Assembly: GCA_009823505.1 (NCBI GenBank) | Contig: VZQC01013995.1 | Coordinates: 649,934 to 713,933 of the forward strand | Direction: 5' to 3' | DNA length: 64,000 bases | Source: Rhizomys pruinosus | Lineage: Eukaryota; Chordata; Mammalia; Rodentia; Spalacidae | Part shown: positions 33,262 to 42,776 of the stretch, piece after piece | Layout of the letters: each line of letters begins with the position of its first letter | How positions within the stretch are numbered: position 1 is the stretch's first letter | The notes under the pieces: generated by a model | What the model saw: the letters and a program-made list of their open reading frames with translations, nothing else | Database searches by the model: none | What the model was told of the DNA's origin: nothing | Translations under genes and position numbers: made by a program

Positions 33262-34904
33262 TAAGACCATATATTTATTTTTATAACATTTATTTACATG
33301 GGCAGGAATATACTAGGGCTTGAAGACTACCCAATTTATGGATTTTCTCTTAACAAAAATAATACAAACTCATGAATATAAAATATGCACGGGGCCCTTA
33401 AAAAGGATCATATACTGAAGAGGCCTTAAAAGCCGGAGTTCTGTTGGTTCCTGGGAATCTGGAGGTATGGCAACACTGTACCATGTGTGCACGATCCAGC
33501 TCTGAGGCACCCAGGAGGAAGAGAAGGTAAAGGGGGGAAACTGTAGTTGTAGGATTCATCCTTTTACTCTGCTGAACACTCAGAAGGTACTGGTTGGGTC
33601 TCCTCAGAGGTCTTTCTATGGAAAAAAACACCAGAATATCTGCTTTGTTATGGTCCTGGTCCAGAATTTACGAAGCTGGAAGATTCCTCCTGACGAGCCT
33701 TACAAAGCGCATTGCTTTGTTACTATTTGATTCCCATAGCCTTAAAGCACCTCCCTCAGTGCCTCCATCTTTGTAGCAACCAGAGCAGCCTCCACAACCG
33801 ATAACCTTCCCAGCCAAACGGCTACCAATAACCAGGCTTTTCAAGATGAACCTGAGCAAGTTATTAAAATCAAGCAGTGTTTAAAGACTCACATCCCAGG
33901 GGCAACTGGAAAGCATTACCTTATTCCAAAGGATGGAGAAAACTGAAAATGCAAAGATTCCTACTTAGAGAGCATGTCTAGAATGCGTGGAAGCTGAGTC
34001 AGACATGGCTGACTACATGCATGTGATTACAACACACACATAGAGTAAGTGTGTTCTTACTCCTTCCTGCCTCATCTGTCTGTGAGCAGACTGTCTAGGC
34101 AATCCTCAGTGGTAGGTAATATAACCCTCAAATAGTAGTAATGTAAAAAATCTCTATAATAACATAAGATCATTACTATCTACAGCACCAGCACTTTTAC
34201 AGCCTCTCAAATCTGCAGTTATATTATTTTCTAATCTTTATTTCTTTATTCACTAAAATGACTGATATGGGCAGTTTAGACACCCAGAGGAAGGGAAGGG
34301 TTTCTGACCTTAATAGGTGTTTCAGCTATGTTGTGTATCCCATAGATTTAATACGGCGAGAGATTATAGATATTTTTCTCTGCCTGTATTGTTCAGGCGG
34401 CTAATTGTGTGTGCTCACACAACCATAACAAAGCACATGAGCATGTGTGTGACAGGAAATGCTAAATTCCTTTTGATTTTTCTTTGGGGGGCTGGCAGAA
34501 GCGGGAGGGCATTCTTTTTAAAGTTCTTTTCCTTTTTTTGAGCAAAGTGTGGGAACGGAAGGGAGAGTAAGTCAGTTCTCAGAATAAGATGTTCCACCAA
34601 GATGTAAAGAGGGTAAAAAGTAATATTGAATGGCTAGGAGGGAACTGCCACAAGTAGGAGTCAGTGGAATCAATGACATGGCTTCATAATGTGGCCTTGC
34701 ATGCAGCAAGAGAACACTAGAGAGAAAGGAGTCTCTACTAAGGTCCCTGCAAGATGGATGAAATGTTCTTTGGAGGCTGACCTGTCTGCCTTGGACTCTT
34801 CCGATGGTGTCAAAGGCAATCTGTTGCTACCTCAAAAAGGAAGTACTGCTTTTTGTGTGCTCCCTGAACAGAATATTTGTTTCTGTAAGACCAAAGTCAA
34901 CTTG
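33262..34904. other. Unique sequence, nothing recognised
   Basis: About 1.6 kb without a recognised repeat. Frames at 33398-33631, 34317-34541 and 34689-35042 carry no domain; the last runs into the solo LTR. Confidence 0.45.
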
Positions 34905-34910
34905 GACCTG

Positions 34911-35597
34911 TGTGGGAAGATCCAGTTTGAATTGGGTGCTAGTTCTCAGCTAGCACTCCTCAGGGTACCACGTGGATGGGAGTCAGGGGATTTCTCTGAC
35001 CCCGCCCCAAGAGGAAGCAGACAAGGTGGCCTGGGTGCGTGATGCTGGGTGGGGTAGCAGTGTGTAGTGGCATGGAATTGTGGGGCCTGTGATTGGCTCT
35101 GGGATCAGATGTCATTTTGCTTATAAAGGCAAGGTGTAGCAGGCAATAAATCCTAATTCTCCATTACCATCATTACAGAATTCCTGGCCATCATTATTTT
35201 TGTGTGTATACAGGCCAAAGCAGGCCTGCATTTTGTTCAGGTGGCCAGTGGGTTGGAAAGGGGTTCTTGGTCCACCAACCTGGATAGCTGGTGTGTTGAC
35301 ATGAGTTGTGAGTGGACATAGGCTGAAGATCGGCCATCAGCCATCAGCCTGAAATTCCTGTCCAGGGTCCAGCAGTCTCTGGGCAGATGGGAAATCACGG
35401 CCAAGAGTGGGAAACGTTCCGTTGTCCCAGGCTAGGGGCCTGAGGTGGAGGTGCCTCTCAGGTCGGGCTATGAAAGTAGCTGGCTGGTTTCTGCATCAAG
35501 AGGCCAGTTCCCTACAGTGGGCGCTGGCAGTTACTGTGTTCCCCTTCCCTTAGCAGGGCAGCGTTGTACCTGCTCATTACAAAGAAAGCTTCCTACA
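34911..35597 (+). mobile_element. Class II (ERVK-like) solo LTR, copy 2
   Basis: This 687-bp element begins TGTGGGAAGATCC and ends TTCCTACA. It is flanked by a perfect 6-bp target duplication GACCTG (34905-34910 and 35598-35603). A TATA-like 'gcttataaaggc' is followed closely by AATAAA in 'caggcaataaatcc', so U3 would be about 200 bp and the rest long R/U5. It is collinear along its length with copy 1 at 16274-16961 in the same orientation. No internal region is present. I tentatively recall RMER17 as a similar family, unverified. Confidence 0.85.
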
Positions 35598-35603
35598 GAC
35601 CTG

Positions 35604-35975
35604 GAACCCTCTCCAAGAAGTGTTCACCCTTGACCACCATCCTACAGTTCTGGGGACAGGGGGTGGTCAACTGTAACTTTGCTTGGCCTCTGTGAGAGAG
35701 AGAAGCCCTGATACCACAAGGCAGCCATGCCCTATTGCCTACTTCTCCAGAGAGCCCACACTCTATATCCTCTTCCCTCTAAGCGCCCACACACCCTATT
35801 CCTACTTTTCCCTTAAGAGTCTGCCAAAGCAGCCACGTGCTGTCTGGCTCTCATGCTCCCAAGACAGAGATGCCAGACCGCTGTGCTCTAAAATAAAACT
35901 GAGTTATCTTTAATGGAGTCCTGAATCTTTCTGCATGGCCAGGGTCTCCCCTCGAAATGAACCTAACAGTTTTCA
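35604..35975 (+). mobile_element. Possible second LTR-like segment
   Basis: The right portion has LTR-like polyadenylation wording ('ctctaaaataaaactgag' at about 35887-35904) and a plausible 3' end 'gaaatgaacctaaca'. I cannot place its 5' end or family. It may be the element into which the neighbouring solo LTR inserted. Confidence 0.3.
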
Positions 35976-36224
35976 TTTGTGGTATTTCCCCACACTGCTT
36001 CCTAGGACCTATGGTTCTAGGACCCAGGAGCTTCAATACAAATAATTTCCGTCTAGGATCTGAGATTTGAGCACTTACCTCACTACCTGCACAATATTTT
36101 GTCTAAGTTTAGAGTCAGACAGAGAGCTTAATGGCTGGACCAGCTTGCAAGTCATGACTGGAAGAATGGCTTGCTTCAGAGACCCACAAAACTTCCAAAA
36201 TAATTATGATTCTAGTTTTTTGTG
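35976..36224. other. Short unique gap
   Basis: No feature is recognised. Confidence 0.4.
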
Positions 36225-36900
36225 TTGGAGACTATTTAAATGAAGGATTACTTATAAAAAAGAACTGCAGGGAGAAGAATCATGCAAATTGCCTTCATTA
36301 AATGGATAGATTCACTTACACAATATATTGATATAATTTATGCCAATTTTCTCTGACATTATCTGTTATTCAGGTTAATAATTAGCCCTGCCTTTTATTT
36401 ACTGAAGGAGTGTTTTGTACATTGGCAGAGGGAAGCATATTATTTGGGAAAGTGCCTATGAATACTGAGAGTTCAATATGAGTACAAGAGTTTATTTATT
36501 TTCCCAAACAATTGAAAATCCGGATGCATTTATTTTTTTATTCTCATGAGGTTGTGTGGAAGAATGTGTTTATCTTTATGAGTGTACAAACAGTCAAGAC
36601 GAAAAGAGAAAAGGGTTAAAATATTTATTCTAGCTGTGCAGTACTATCTACTTAGAATGAAAGATCATATTTTAAAGTCTATTAGGAGGTATCTATTTTA
36701 TAGACCACATTATAGATCTTTTGAGAAATCTAGTGTGAACATGTTCATTTATAAGATTTAATGACCAGCACATTAACCTTAAAATTCCTTTATAATCCTA
36801 CCAAATATAAGGAATATATGTATCTATGAAGGTGGAACATTAATCGATTTAGACTGTTTGAAATTCTTGATGCAGATTGGAGTCCTTTGTGTGTCTCATC
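36225..36900. other. Candidate conserved non-coding region, AT-rich
   Basis: Nearly 700 bp free of recognised repeats, AT-rich, with many TAAT/ATTA and TTTAT cores ('tcaggttaataattagccc' near 36371, 'cattaaatggatag' near 36296) and an octamer-like ATGCAAAT at 36283-36290. It would fit an enhancer, but this rests on composition only. Confidence 0.2.
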
Positions 36901-37376
36901 TCTGTGTAATTCAGTGACTCTGACCTTGAGGAGGCTAGAAGCCTGGTGCCACTGCTAATGTCCTCCATGAAAAAACAAAGCATTTCCTGACATGTGACTT
37001 TTTGTTTTTTCAAAAACTGCCTGGTCTTTACTTATGTCATGTCATAATTCTTTCTTGTTTTAGTATGTGTGAGTGCATGTGTGTGTGTGGGGGGGAGCAT
37101 ACTGTGTAGGCTTTAAAATAAAAATCAATTAGGCAACAATAAAAAGGATAACATTCTGAAGTATTTATCATGAGTTTAACTTCTGAAGGCATTAACAGTG
37201 AAAGATAATTTGCATAATAGCTGGAGAGAGGAAGTGAATCCAGAAAACTCTGGAACTTCCTGTTTAATATCAGGATGGAAGGGAGAGTGGAGCCTGAGTG
37301 TGGGGAGGACTCTGAGTGCCTGAGATGTGTCCCTGAGGCATACAAATGAAATGTCAAGTGAGCTGCCCTGAAGTGG
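36901..37376. other. Unique sequence, nothing recognised
   Basis: Contains a short TG-rich patch (about 37065-37090). The minus-strand frame 37037-37357 has no domain. Confidence 0.4.
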
Positions 37377-37733
37377 TGTGGCGGTTTGAATGAGTGTCCC
37401 CCATAGGCCGTAAGTATTCAGACATTTTGTCTCCAGTTGGTGGCACTGTTCTTGGAGGTCTTAGAAGGTGTGGCCATGCTAGTGGAAGTATGTTATTGGG
37501 GACAAGCTTAGTGAGTTTAACAAGCTTTGCGGTCTCCAGTCGCTCTCTCTGCTTCCTGTGCTCATTGTGAGATGTGACCCTCGGCTTCCTGCTCCAGCCC
37601 TGGCCACCATGCCTCCCGCCACAATGGACTCTAATTGCCTGGAAACCTCAATCGTAAACTCAAATAAACTCTTCCTTTTATAAGTTCCTTGGTCATGGTG
37701 CTTTATCATAGCAACAGAAAAGTGACTAATACA
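37377..37733 (+). mobile_element. Rodent MaLR-like LTR, plus strand
   Basis: Begins 'tgtggcggtttgaatgagtg', has 'ccagttggtggcactgttct', 'aggtgtggccatgctagtgg', 'cttcctgctccagccctggc', and the polyadenylation region 'ctcaaataaactcttcct'. It ends 'gcaacagaaaagtgactaat' plus 'aca'. Layout and wording resemble MLT1/THE1-type MaLR LTRs. A possible 5-bp target duplication (AGTGG / GGTGG, one mismatch) flanks it. The 165-codon antisense frame 37479-37976 crosses this and the next elements and is not a gene. Confidence 0.65.
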
Positions 37734-37782
37734 GGTGGTGAGGGCTTGGTAGAGAAAGACACCTGTGCCTTGGTTACTTTTC

Positions 37783-38305
37783 TGTTGGAAAGAGGGACCA
37801 GTTATAAGGGAACAAGATAGACTCCATTTTTCTATTTTGTGGAAATACACCATCTGAGAAACAGCCTCCATCTTCAGATTCCAGGACAAACCACAGAATA
37901 TCTCAATAGCTAACAGGGAAGGACCAAAGGTTGTTTGTTGAAAATAACTAACAGGGAAAGACCACTGGTTAAACATGTTTGCTCTTCCACCAGGATGTAC
38001 TCAGTGAGTAGAATCTCCCCCACCCCATGGCGCCACCAAAGCCACCAGGTGGCCCGACCTATCAATCTAAAAATCATGCTTCCTCAGTCCCTATGAATCA
38101 ATAACAAAATGCCAAAACTGGAAAATTCCCCGTTTGCAATTTTTCCTTTTAAAAGACCCCCCCCCCAGCTGTAGGACCGCTTCTCCCAGCCTGCTGTCAG
38201 GAGGGTGGTGGTCCAAGCTCAGCTTGAATTAAAGACTCTTTGCACTTACATTGGAGCTGTGTGTTCTGGTGGTCTTTTGGGGGTTCTAGTGATCTGGGCA
38301 TAACA
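37783..38305 (+). mobile_element. Class I (ERV1/gamma-like) LTR nested in a MaLR LTR
   Basis: Typical gamma-like LTR layout: 'gaacaagatagactccattt' in U3, a TATA-like 'ccttttaaaagacc', then 'cgcttctcccagcctgctgt', a polyadenylation region 'gaattaaagactctttgc' and a T/G-rich end 'ctggtggtcttttgggggtt'. Both edges break the surrounding MaLR LTR. Exact termini and the 4-bp target duplication expected for this class could not be fixed. No retroviral gene is present. Confidence 0.6.
38042..38053 (+). promoter_or_regulatory. CTCF-core-like motif inside the ERV1-like LTR
   Basis: CCACCAGGTGGC fits the 12-bp degenerate CTCF core (CCASYAGRKGGC) at every position. Occupancy is unknown. LTR- and SINE-borne CTCF sites are established in rodents. 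Confidence 0.35.
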
Positions 38306-38400
38306 CTATTACCAGGACAAAAGGAAACTTAAGACAGTTTCAGAGGACTAATGTCTGTAATGGGGGTGAAAACACAGTGTGCTTGTTACAGTTTCATCTA

Positions 38401-38445
38401 TAAACACACACACACACACATACACACACACACACACACACACAG
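38401..38445 (+). repeat. (CA)n microsatellite
   Basis: CA units interrupted once by TA. It lies inside the minus-strand MaLR-like LTR. Confidence 0.95.
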
Positions 38446-38640
38446 AAGAAGCACAGAGAGAGAACAGGAAGTAGGATGAGGCTAAAAACCCTCAAAGGCT
38501 ACACTTTCTCCAGCAAGGCTGTACCTCCCAACAGCTCCATAACCTCCCTAAATAGCAGCACCAACTGGGAACCATGTGTTCATTTGATGGGGGGCCGGTT
38601 CTCATTTAAACCCATTCATCGAGCTCCTTGGTCCCCATAG

Positions 38641-39020
38641 GCTCATGGGATCTCACACTGGGATACACATTTAGTCCAACTTCAAGGGTCTCCATAGTCT
38701 TTAACAATCTCAACAGTGTTCAAACGTCCCAAATCCAAAGTCTCTAACCCTAAGACTCAAGGCAACCTCTTAACTGTGACCCTGTAAAAATGAAAAGCAA
38801 GTTACATACTTCAACACACAAAGGTATAAAATATACATAATCGGTCCAAAAAGGAGGAAAGGAGGCATGATGAAGGAAGACTGAATCAGAGCAAGTCTGA
38901 AACTCAGCAGAGCAAGCACCGGATCCTCCAGCCCCATCTGCCTTCTGGAGCTTCAGCTTCAAAGGGCTTAGATGGTGCAGGCTCTCCAGCCTGGAGCCTG
39001 CACATCTTTCTCTCTTGGGC
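38641..39020 (-). mobile_element. MaLR-like internal sequence, left part
   Basis: 'cttggtccccataggctcat', 'acatttagtccaacttcaag', 'ggtctccatagtctttaaca', 'ccaaatccaaagtctctaac' and 'cttgggctgattccactccc' follow a common rodent non-coding ERV sequence, which I recall as the internal part of MaLR-type elements. It adjoins the reversed LTR at 37760-38640 and so would belong to the same minus-strand element. The small minus frame 38750-38962 is not a gene. Confidence 0.45.
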
Positions 39021-40833
39021 TGATTCCACTCCCTTCGTGGAGCTCTCCTTGGTGCAGTCTCATGGTTCCATTCCCTGCATGGAGCTCTCCTTGGCTGAGT
39101 CTCATGGTTCCATTCCCTTCATGGAGCTCTCCTTGGCGCAGTCTCATGGTTCCATTCCCTTTGTGGAGCTCTCCTTGGCACAGTCTCATGTCTCCATTCC
39201 CTTCATGGAGCTCTCCTTGGCGGAGTCTCATGATTCCATTCCCTGCATGGAGCTCTCCTTGGCGCAGTCTCATGGTTCCATTCCCTGCATGGAGCTCTCC
39301 TCGGCGCAGTCTCATGGCTCCACTCCCTTTGTGGAGCTCTCCTTGGCACAGTCTCATGGTTCCATTCCTTTCATGGAGTTCTCCTTGGCACAGTCTCATG
39401 GTACCATTCCCTGCATGGAGCTCTCCTCGGCGCAGTCTCATGGCTCCATTCCTTTCATGGAGCTCTCCTTAGCACAGTCTCATGGTTCCATTCCTTTCAT
39501 GGAGCTCTCCTTGTCGCAGTCTCATGGTTCCATTCCCTTCATGGAGCTCTCCTTGGCAGAGTCTCATGGCTCCACTCCCTTCATGGAGCTCTCCTTGGCG
39601 CAGTCTCATGGTTCCATTCCCTGCATGGAACTCTCCTTGGCGCAGTCTCATGGCTCCACTCCCTTCATGGAGCTCTCCTTGGCGGAGTCTCATGGTTCCA
39701 TTCCCTGCATGGAGCTCTCCTCGGCGCAGTCTCATGGCTCCATTCCTTTCATGGAGCTCTCCTTGTCGCAGTCTCATGGTTCCATTCCCTTCATGGAGCT
39801 CTCCTTGGCAGAGTCTCATGGCTCCACTCCCTTCATGGAGCTCTCCTTGGCGCAGTCTCATGGTTCCATTCCCTGCATGGAACTCTCCTTGGCGCAGTCT
39901 CATGGCTCCACTCCCTTCATGGAGCTCTCCTTGGCGGAGTCTCATGGTTCCATTCCCTGCATGGAGCTCTCCTCGGCGCAGTCTCATGGCTCCACTCCCT
40001 TCGTGGAGCTCTCCTTGGCACAGTCTCATGGTTCCATTCCTTTCATGGAGCTCTCCTCGGCACAGTCTCATGGCTCCATTCCCTTCATGGAGCTCTCCTT
40101 GGCACAGTCTCATGGTTCCATTCCCTTCATGGAGCTCTCCTTGGCGGAGTCTCATCGTTCCACTCCCTTCATGGAGCTCTCCTTGTCGCAGTCTCATGGT
40201 ACCATTCCCTGCATGGAGCTCTCCTTGGCACAGTCTCATGGTTCCATTCCCTTCGTGGAGCTCTCCTTGGCGCAGTCTCATGGTTCCATTCCCTTCGTGG
40301 AGCTCTCCTTGGCGCAGTCTCATGGTTCCATTCCCTTTGTGGAGCTCTCCTTGGCACAGTCTCATGGTTCCATTCCCTGCATGGAGCTCTCCTTGGCGCA
40401 GTCTCATGGCTCCACTCCCTTCATGGAGCTCTCCTTGGCGCAGTCTCATGGCTCCACTCCCTTCATGGAGCTCTCCTTGGCGCAGTCTCATGGTTCCATT
40501 CCCTGCATGGAGCTCTCCTTAGCACAGTCTCATGGTTCCACTCCCTTCATGGAGCTCTCCTTGGCGCAGTCTCATGGTTCCATTCCCTTTGTGGAGCTCT
40601 CCTTGGCGCAGTCTCATGGTTCCATTCCCTTTGTGGAGCTCTCCTTGGCGCAGTCTCATGGTTCCATTCCCTGCATGGAGCTCTCCTTGGCGCAGTCTCA
40701 TGGTTCCATTCCCTTCATGGAGCTCTCCTTGGCACAGTCTCATGGTTCTATTCCCTGCATGGAGCTCTCCTTGGCACAGTCTCATGGTTCCATTCCCTTC
40801 GTGGAGCTCTCCTTGGCACAGTCTCATGGCTCT
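39021..40833 (+). repeat. 42-bp minisatellite, 42 full units plus partial ends
   Basis: Counting from GTGGAGCTC at 39037, each unit starts exactly 42 bp after the last through 40801, giving 42 complete units (39037-40800), a partial last unit to 40833, and a partial leading unit from 39021. No indel occurs in the array. Each unit carries (A/G)TGGAGCTCTCC, a variable TTGGCGCAG segment, TCTCATGG and TTCCATTCCC. Variation is confined to a few positions (GCG/GCA, CAG/GAG, GGTTCC/GGCTCC, ATT/ACT, TTC/TGC, ATG/GTG). A six-unit block is duplicated (39499-39750 and 39751-40002). Because 42 is a multiple of three, three or more frames stay open. It lies within MaLR-like internal sequence. Confidence 0.97.
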
Positions 40834-40908
40834 CTCATTTCCAACATCTTGGGTAGCCATTGCAACCTAGACTTCACTCTCCAGCTTCCTTCACATGGGG
40901 GCCTCTAA
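39037..40908 (+). other. 623-codon open frame created by the minisatellite (not called a gene)
   Basis: The frame begins at a GTG and reads as a 14-residue repeat, MELSLAQSHGSIPF with variants (S for L, S for A, E for Q, T for I, C for F, V for M), ending about 25 codons beyond the array. Other frames are equally open: plus-strand MVPFPSWSSPWRSL repeats (39482-40522) and minus-strand MRLRQGELHEGNGT repeats (39469-40491). No promoter, Kozak context, splice site or domain supports translation. The open frame follows from the unit length and lack of indels. I list it only because a gene finder would call it. Confidence 0.85.
39499..40002 (+). repeat. 252-bp higher-order duplication inside the minisatellite
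   Basis: Six consecutive 42-bp units (39499-39750) are repeated at 39751-40002 with private variants in the same order: TTGTCG in unit 1, GGCAGAG in unit 2, ATGGAACTC in unit 4, CTCGGCG in unit 6. By eye the only differences are two C/T changes in unit 6. This shows a recent block duplication. Confidence 0.9.
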
Positions 40909-41186
40909 GGTCCTCCTCACAGGGACTTTGACCCTGTCACATATTGCCTGGTGCCCCTTGGTGGGCTGCCTTGAAGCAGAAAACTCCTTAGATTTTCTTT
41001 CACAAGTTAGAAACCTTTCAGGGTGGGGTCTTGCCCTCCCAGAGTCCAAAGCACAGTAGGAGGCTTTTCCTTCACAGCGCTAATCTCCTTGACGACTATA
41101 TCCTCTTTTTCTGTACATACCCTGGGGGCAATAGACTCAAGGTTGTGTTGTCTTGAAGTTGCCTCTGGCAAAGAAATTGTCCATTA
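40834..41186 (-). mobile_element. MaLR-like internal sequence, right part
   Basis: 'ctcatttccaacatcttggg', 'cattgcaacctagacttcac', 'tcacatgggggcctctaagg' and 'agtccaaagcacagtaggag' continue the ERV internal wording found left of the array. The minisatellite is thus an expansion of a short segment of this element. Confidence 0.4.
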
Positions 41187-41340
41187 ATTTTTTTTTAATT
41201 AGTTTTTATTGATGCTTTGTGCATTTCATACATTTTTTCCAATTCAGTTCAGGCTTATTTCCCTTCCCCCCCCACCCCACCCCACCCCATCCCAGATCAT
41301 GCATTCTGCCATAACTGTCCTGCATCTTTCTCTCAGTGGG
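41187..41340 (-). mobile_element. L1 3'UTR-like fragment, minus strand
   Basis: A T-rich left end, 'tttttattgatgctttgtgc', a C-rich run and 'catcccagatcatgcattct' match the left part of the fragment at 17722. It is about 150 bp, severely truncated. A short direct repeat, 'gtccattaattttttt' (41179) and 'gtccattaattttttg' (41340), flanks it and may be its target duplication. Confidence 0.6.
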
Positions 41341-41360
41341 TCCATTAATTTTTTGTTCAT

Positions 41361-41475
41361 TTGTTTTGAGGCAGGATCTCCCTCGGACAGCCTAGAGCTC
41401 ACTACGTAGACCTTTGTGGGCTTGATCTCGCAGAGATCCACCTGCCTTTGCCTCACAAGTGCTGGGACCACGTGA
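41361..41475 (-). mobile_element. B1 SINE, minus strand
   Basis: 'ttttgaggcaggatctccct', 'agagctcactacgtagacc', 'cagagatccacctgcctttg' and 'cacaagtgctgggacca' are reversed B1. Confidence 0.88.
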
Positions 41476-41629
41476 ATGGCCTCTAGCACAGTTTTCTGCT
41501 CTGAGAATCACCTTTTTCTACATGTTGTTTTAATCCAAGAATAGAACAGAATCACCCAAGGATAGAGAACTTAGTAACAGGAGAAGAGGTCCTTAACAGG
41601 ACCTTAACATCGTCGTCTTTTGTTTCTCT

Positions 41630-41785
41630 GTTTGTTTTTGTCTTTTTGAGACAAGGTCTCCCTGTAGCTCCAGCTGGCCTGGAAACTTGCTAAATAAACC
41701 AGACAGCCTTCAACCTTACAAAGACTCACTACTTCCCTCTACCTCCCAAGTCCTGGGATTAGAGGCCTGCACCACTGCACCCAGC
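41630..41785 (-). mobile_element. B1 SINE, minus strand, with inserted segment
   Basis: 'tctttttgagacaaggtctc', 'agctccagctggcctggaaa', 'ctacctcccaagtcctggga' and 'ttagaggcctgcaccactgc' are reversed B1. The middle (about 41688-41735) departs from the consensus. Confidence 0.85.
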
Positions 41786-41819
41786 AACACCAGTATTTAA
41801 TGGGCAAAGAAAGATAAGC

Positions 41820-41915
41820 CAGGGCCAGTGACATGGCTCAGCCAATAAAGACAACCAGGCCTAATAAGCTGAGTTTGATCACCAGGACCTTGGAGGGAGA
41901 GGAGAGGACCGACTG
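41820..41915 (+). mobile_element. tRNA-headed SINE fragment
   Basis: 'gggccagtgacatggctcag' with 'tgagtttgatcaccaggacc' follows B2/B3 head and B-box order but is too diverged for subfamily placement. Confidence 0.45.
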
Positions 41916-42689
41916 TGGCAAGTTGTTGTTTCTTTGTTTTTTTGTTTTGTTTTTTTTCTTATGTGGCTATGTTATGCACAAAGAATCACTCTCCAGCTAA
42001 GAAGAAAGTAGAGGAACCAAACTTTCACTCTAACAGGAATCTTATCTAATTTTTCTATCATTCTGGTGAAATGGAAGCTGAGCTTTCCTTGAGAAAGCTG
42101 ATTGCAAAAACATACACTTGACTCATTAGGGAGTGCCATTTCTTCTTCTGTACTCTGAGGCCCTTCAATATTATTACTTAGTAAAAACGAAGCAGGAAAG
42201 AAACGAAACATTTAGGTAGAAACAAGAGGAAAATAGTAATGAAATCATTTACAGTCAGGCTTTACAAAGGCTTGCTGCTGACTCATCAGTTTCCTTCACC
42301 AGATAATAAATAACATCACGGCTAAAAGGAAGTCTAACTTTTGGGGGTTTTCTACGAAAGAAAACAGCCATTTGCTTCAGAGAAGCCAATGAAAGAAGGG
42401 GACTTTTTTGTCCCCCCCCCCCAACCTAAAACCTCAAATAAACAAGAAATAATCTAACTTCATAAGCCTGAACCTGAAGCAGTGTCAGGAAAGCCCTCAC
42501 GTGCTGGGCGTGTGCTAGGAAGGCTCCAATTGCCTGCAGGGAACACCAGGCTGTTTTTGATGCTTGAATATGGCTGTGCACTGGCCCAGTGGTTTACACT
42601 GGCCTGGGTGCCCAGTCCTGAGGGTGGTATGCGGAAATGCCTCTGTGCTTGGCTTAATCAGATAGGAGGTATGAAAGAAGCTGGCACAG
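41916..42689. other. Unique sequence, nothing recognised
   Basis: Contains a (TTTG)-rich patch near 41928-41960 and a C-run at 42412-42422. No gene is recognised; the frame 42482-42814 ends in microsatellite translation. Confidence 0.4.
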
Positions 42690-42702
42690 GTTTCTTTCTT
42701 TC

Positions 42703-42776
<74 letters not shown>

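Larger units (their letters stand above)
37760..38640 (-). mobile_element. MaLR-like LTR, minus strand, interrupted by another LTR
   Basis: The left piece 'gtgccttggttacttttctg' is the reversed 3' end seen at 19903. After an intervening LTR the rest resumes: 'gaaacttaagacagtttcag', a (CA)n tract, 'ctttctccagcaaggctgta', 'cagcaccaactgggaacc' and 'gttctcatttaaaccc'. It faces the neighbouring plus-strand copy, forming an inverted LTR pair, and leads into internal-like sequence. Confidence 0.55.

Noticed and set aside
37479..37976. 165-codon minus-strand frame
   Set aside because: It crosses two LTRs and their junction, so it is antisense repeat sequence.
39469..40522. Additional long frames on both strands over the array (340 and 346 codons)
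   Set aside because: They are alternative readings of the same 42-bp repeat. Simultaneous openness in several frames argues against coding constraint.
39021..40833. CRISPR-like appearance of regularly spaced repeats
   Set aside because: There are no unique spacers between the units; it is a head-to-tail minisatellite in vertebrate DNA with SINEs and LTRs around it, and no cas-like genes.
37783..41186. An intact endogenous retrovirus
   Set aside because: Only LTRs and non-coding internal-like sequence are present. No gag, pro, pol or env reading frame is visible.
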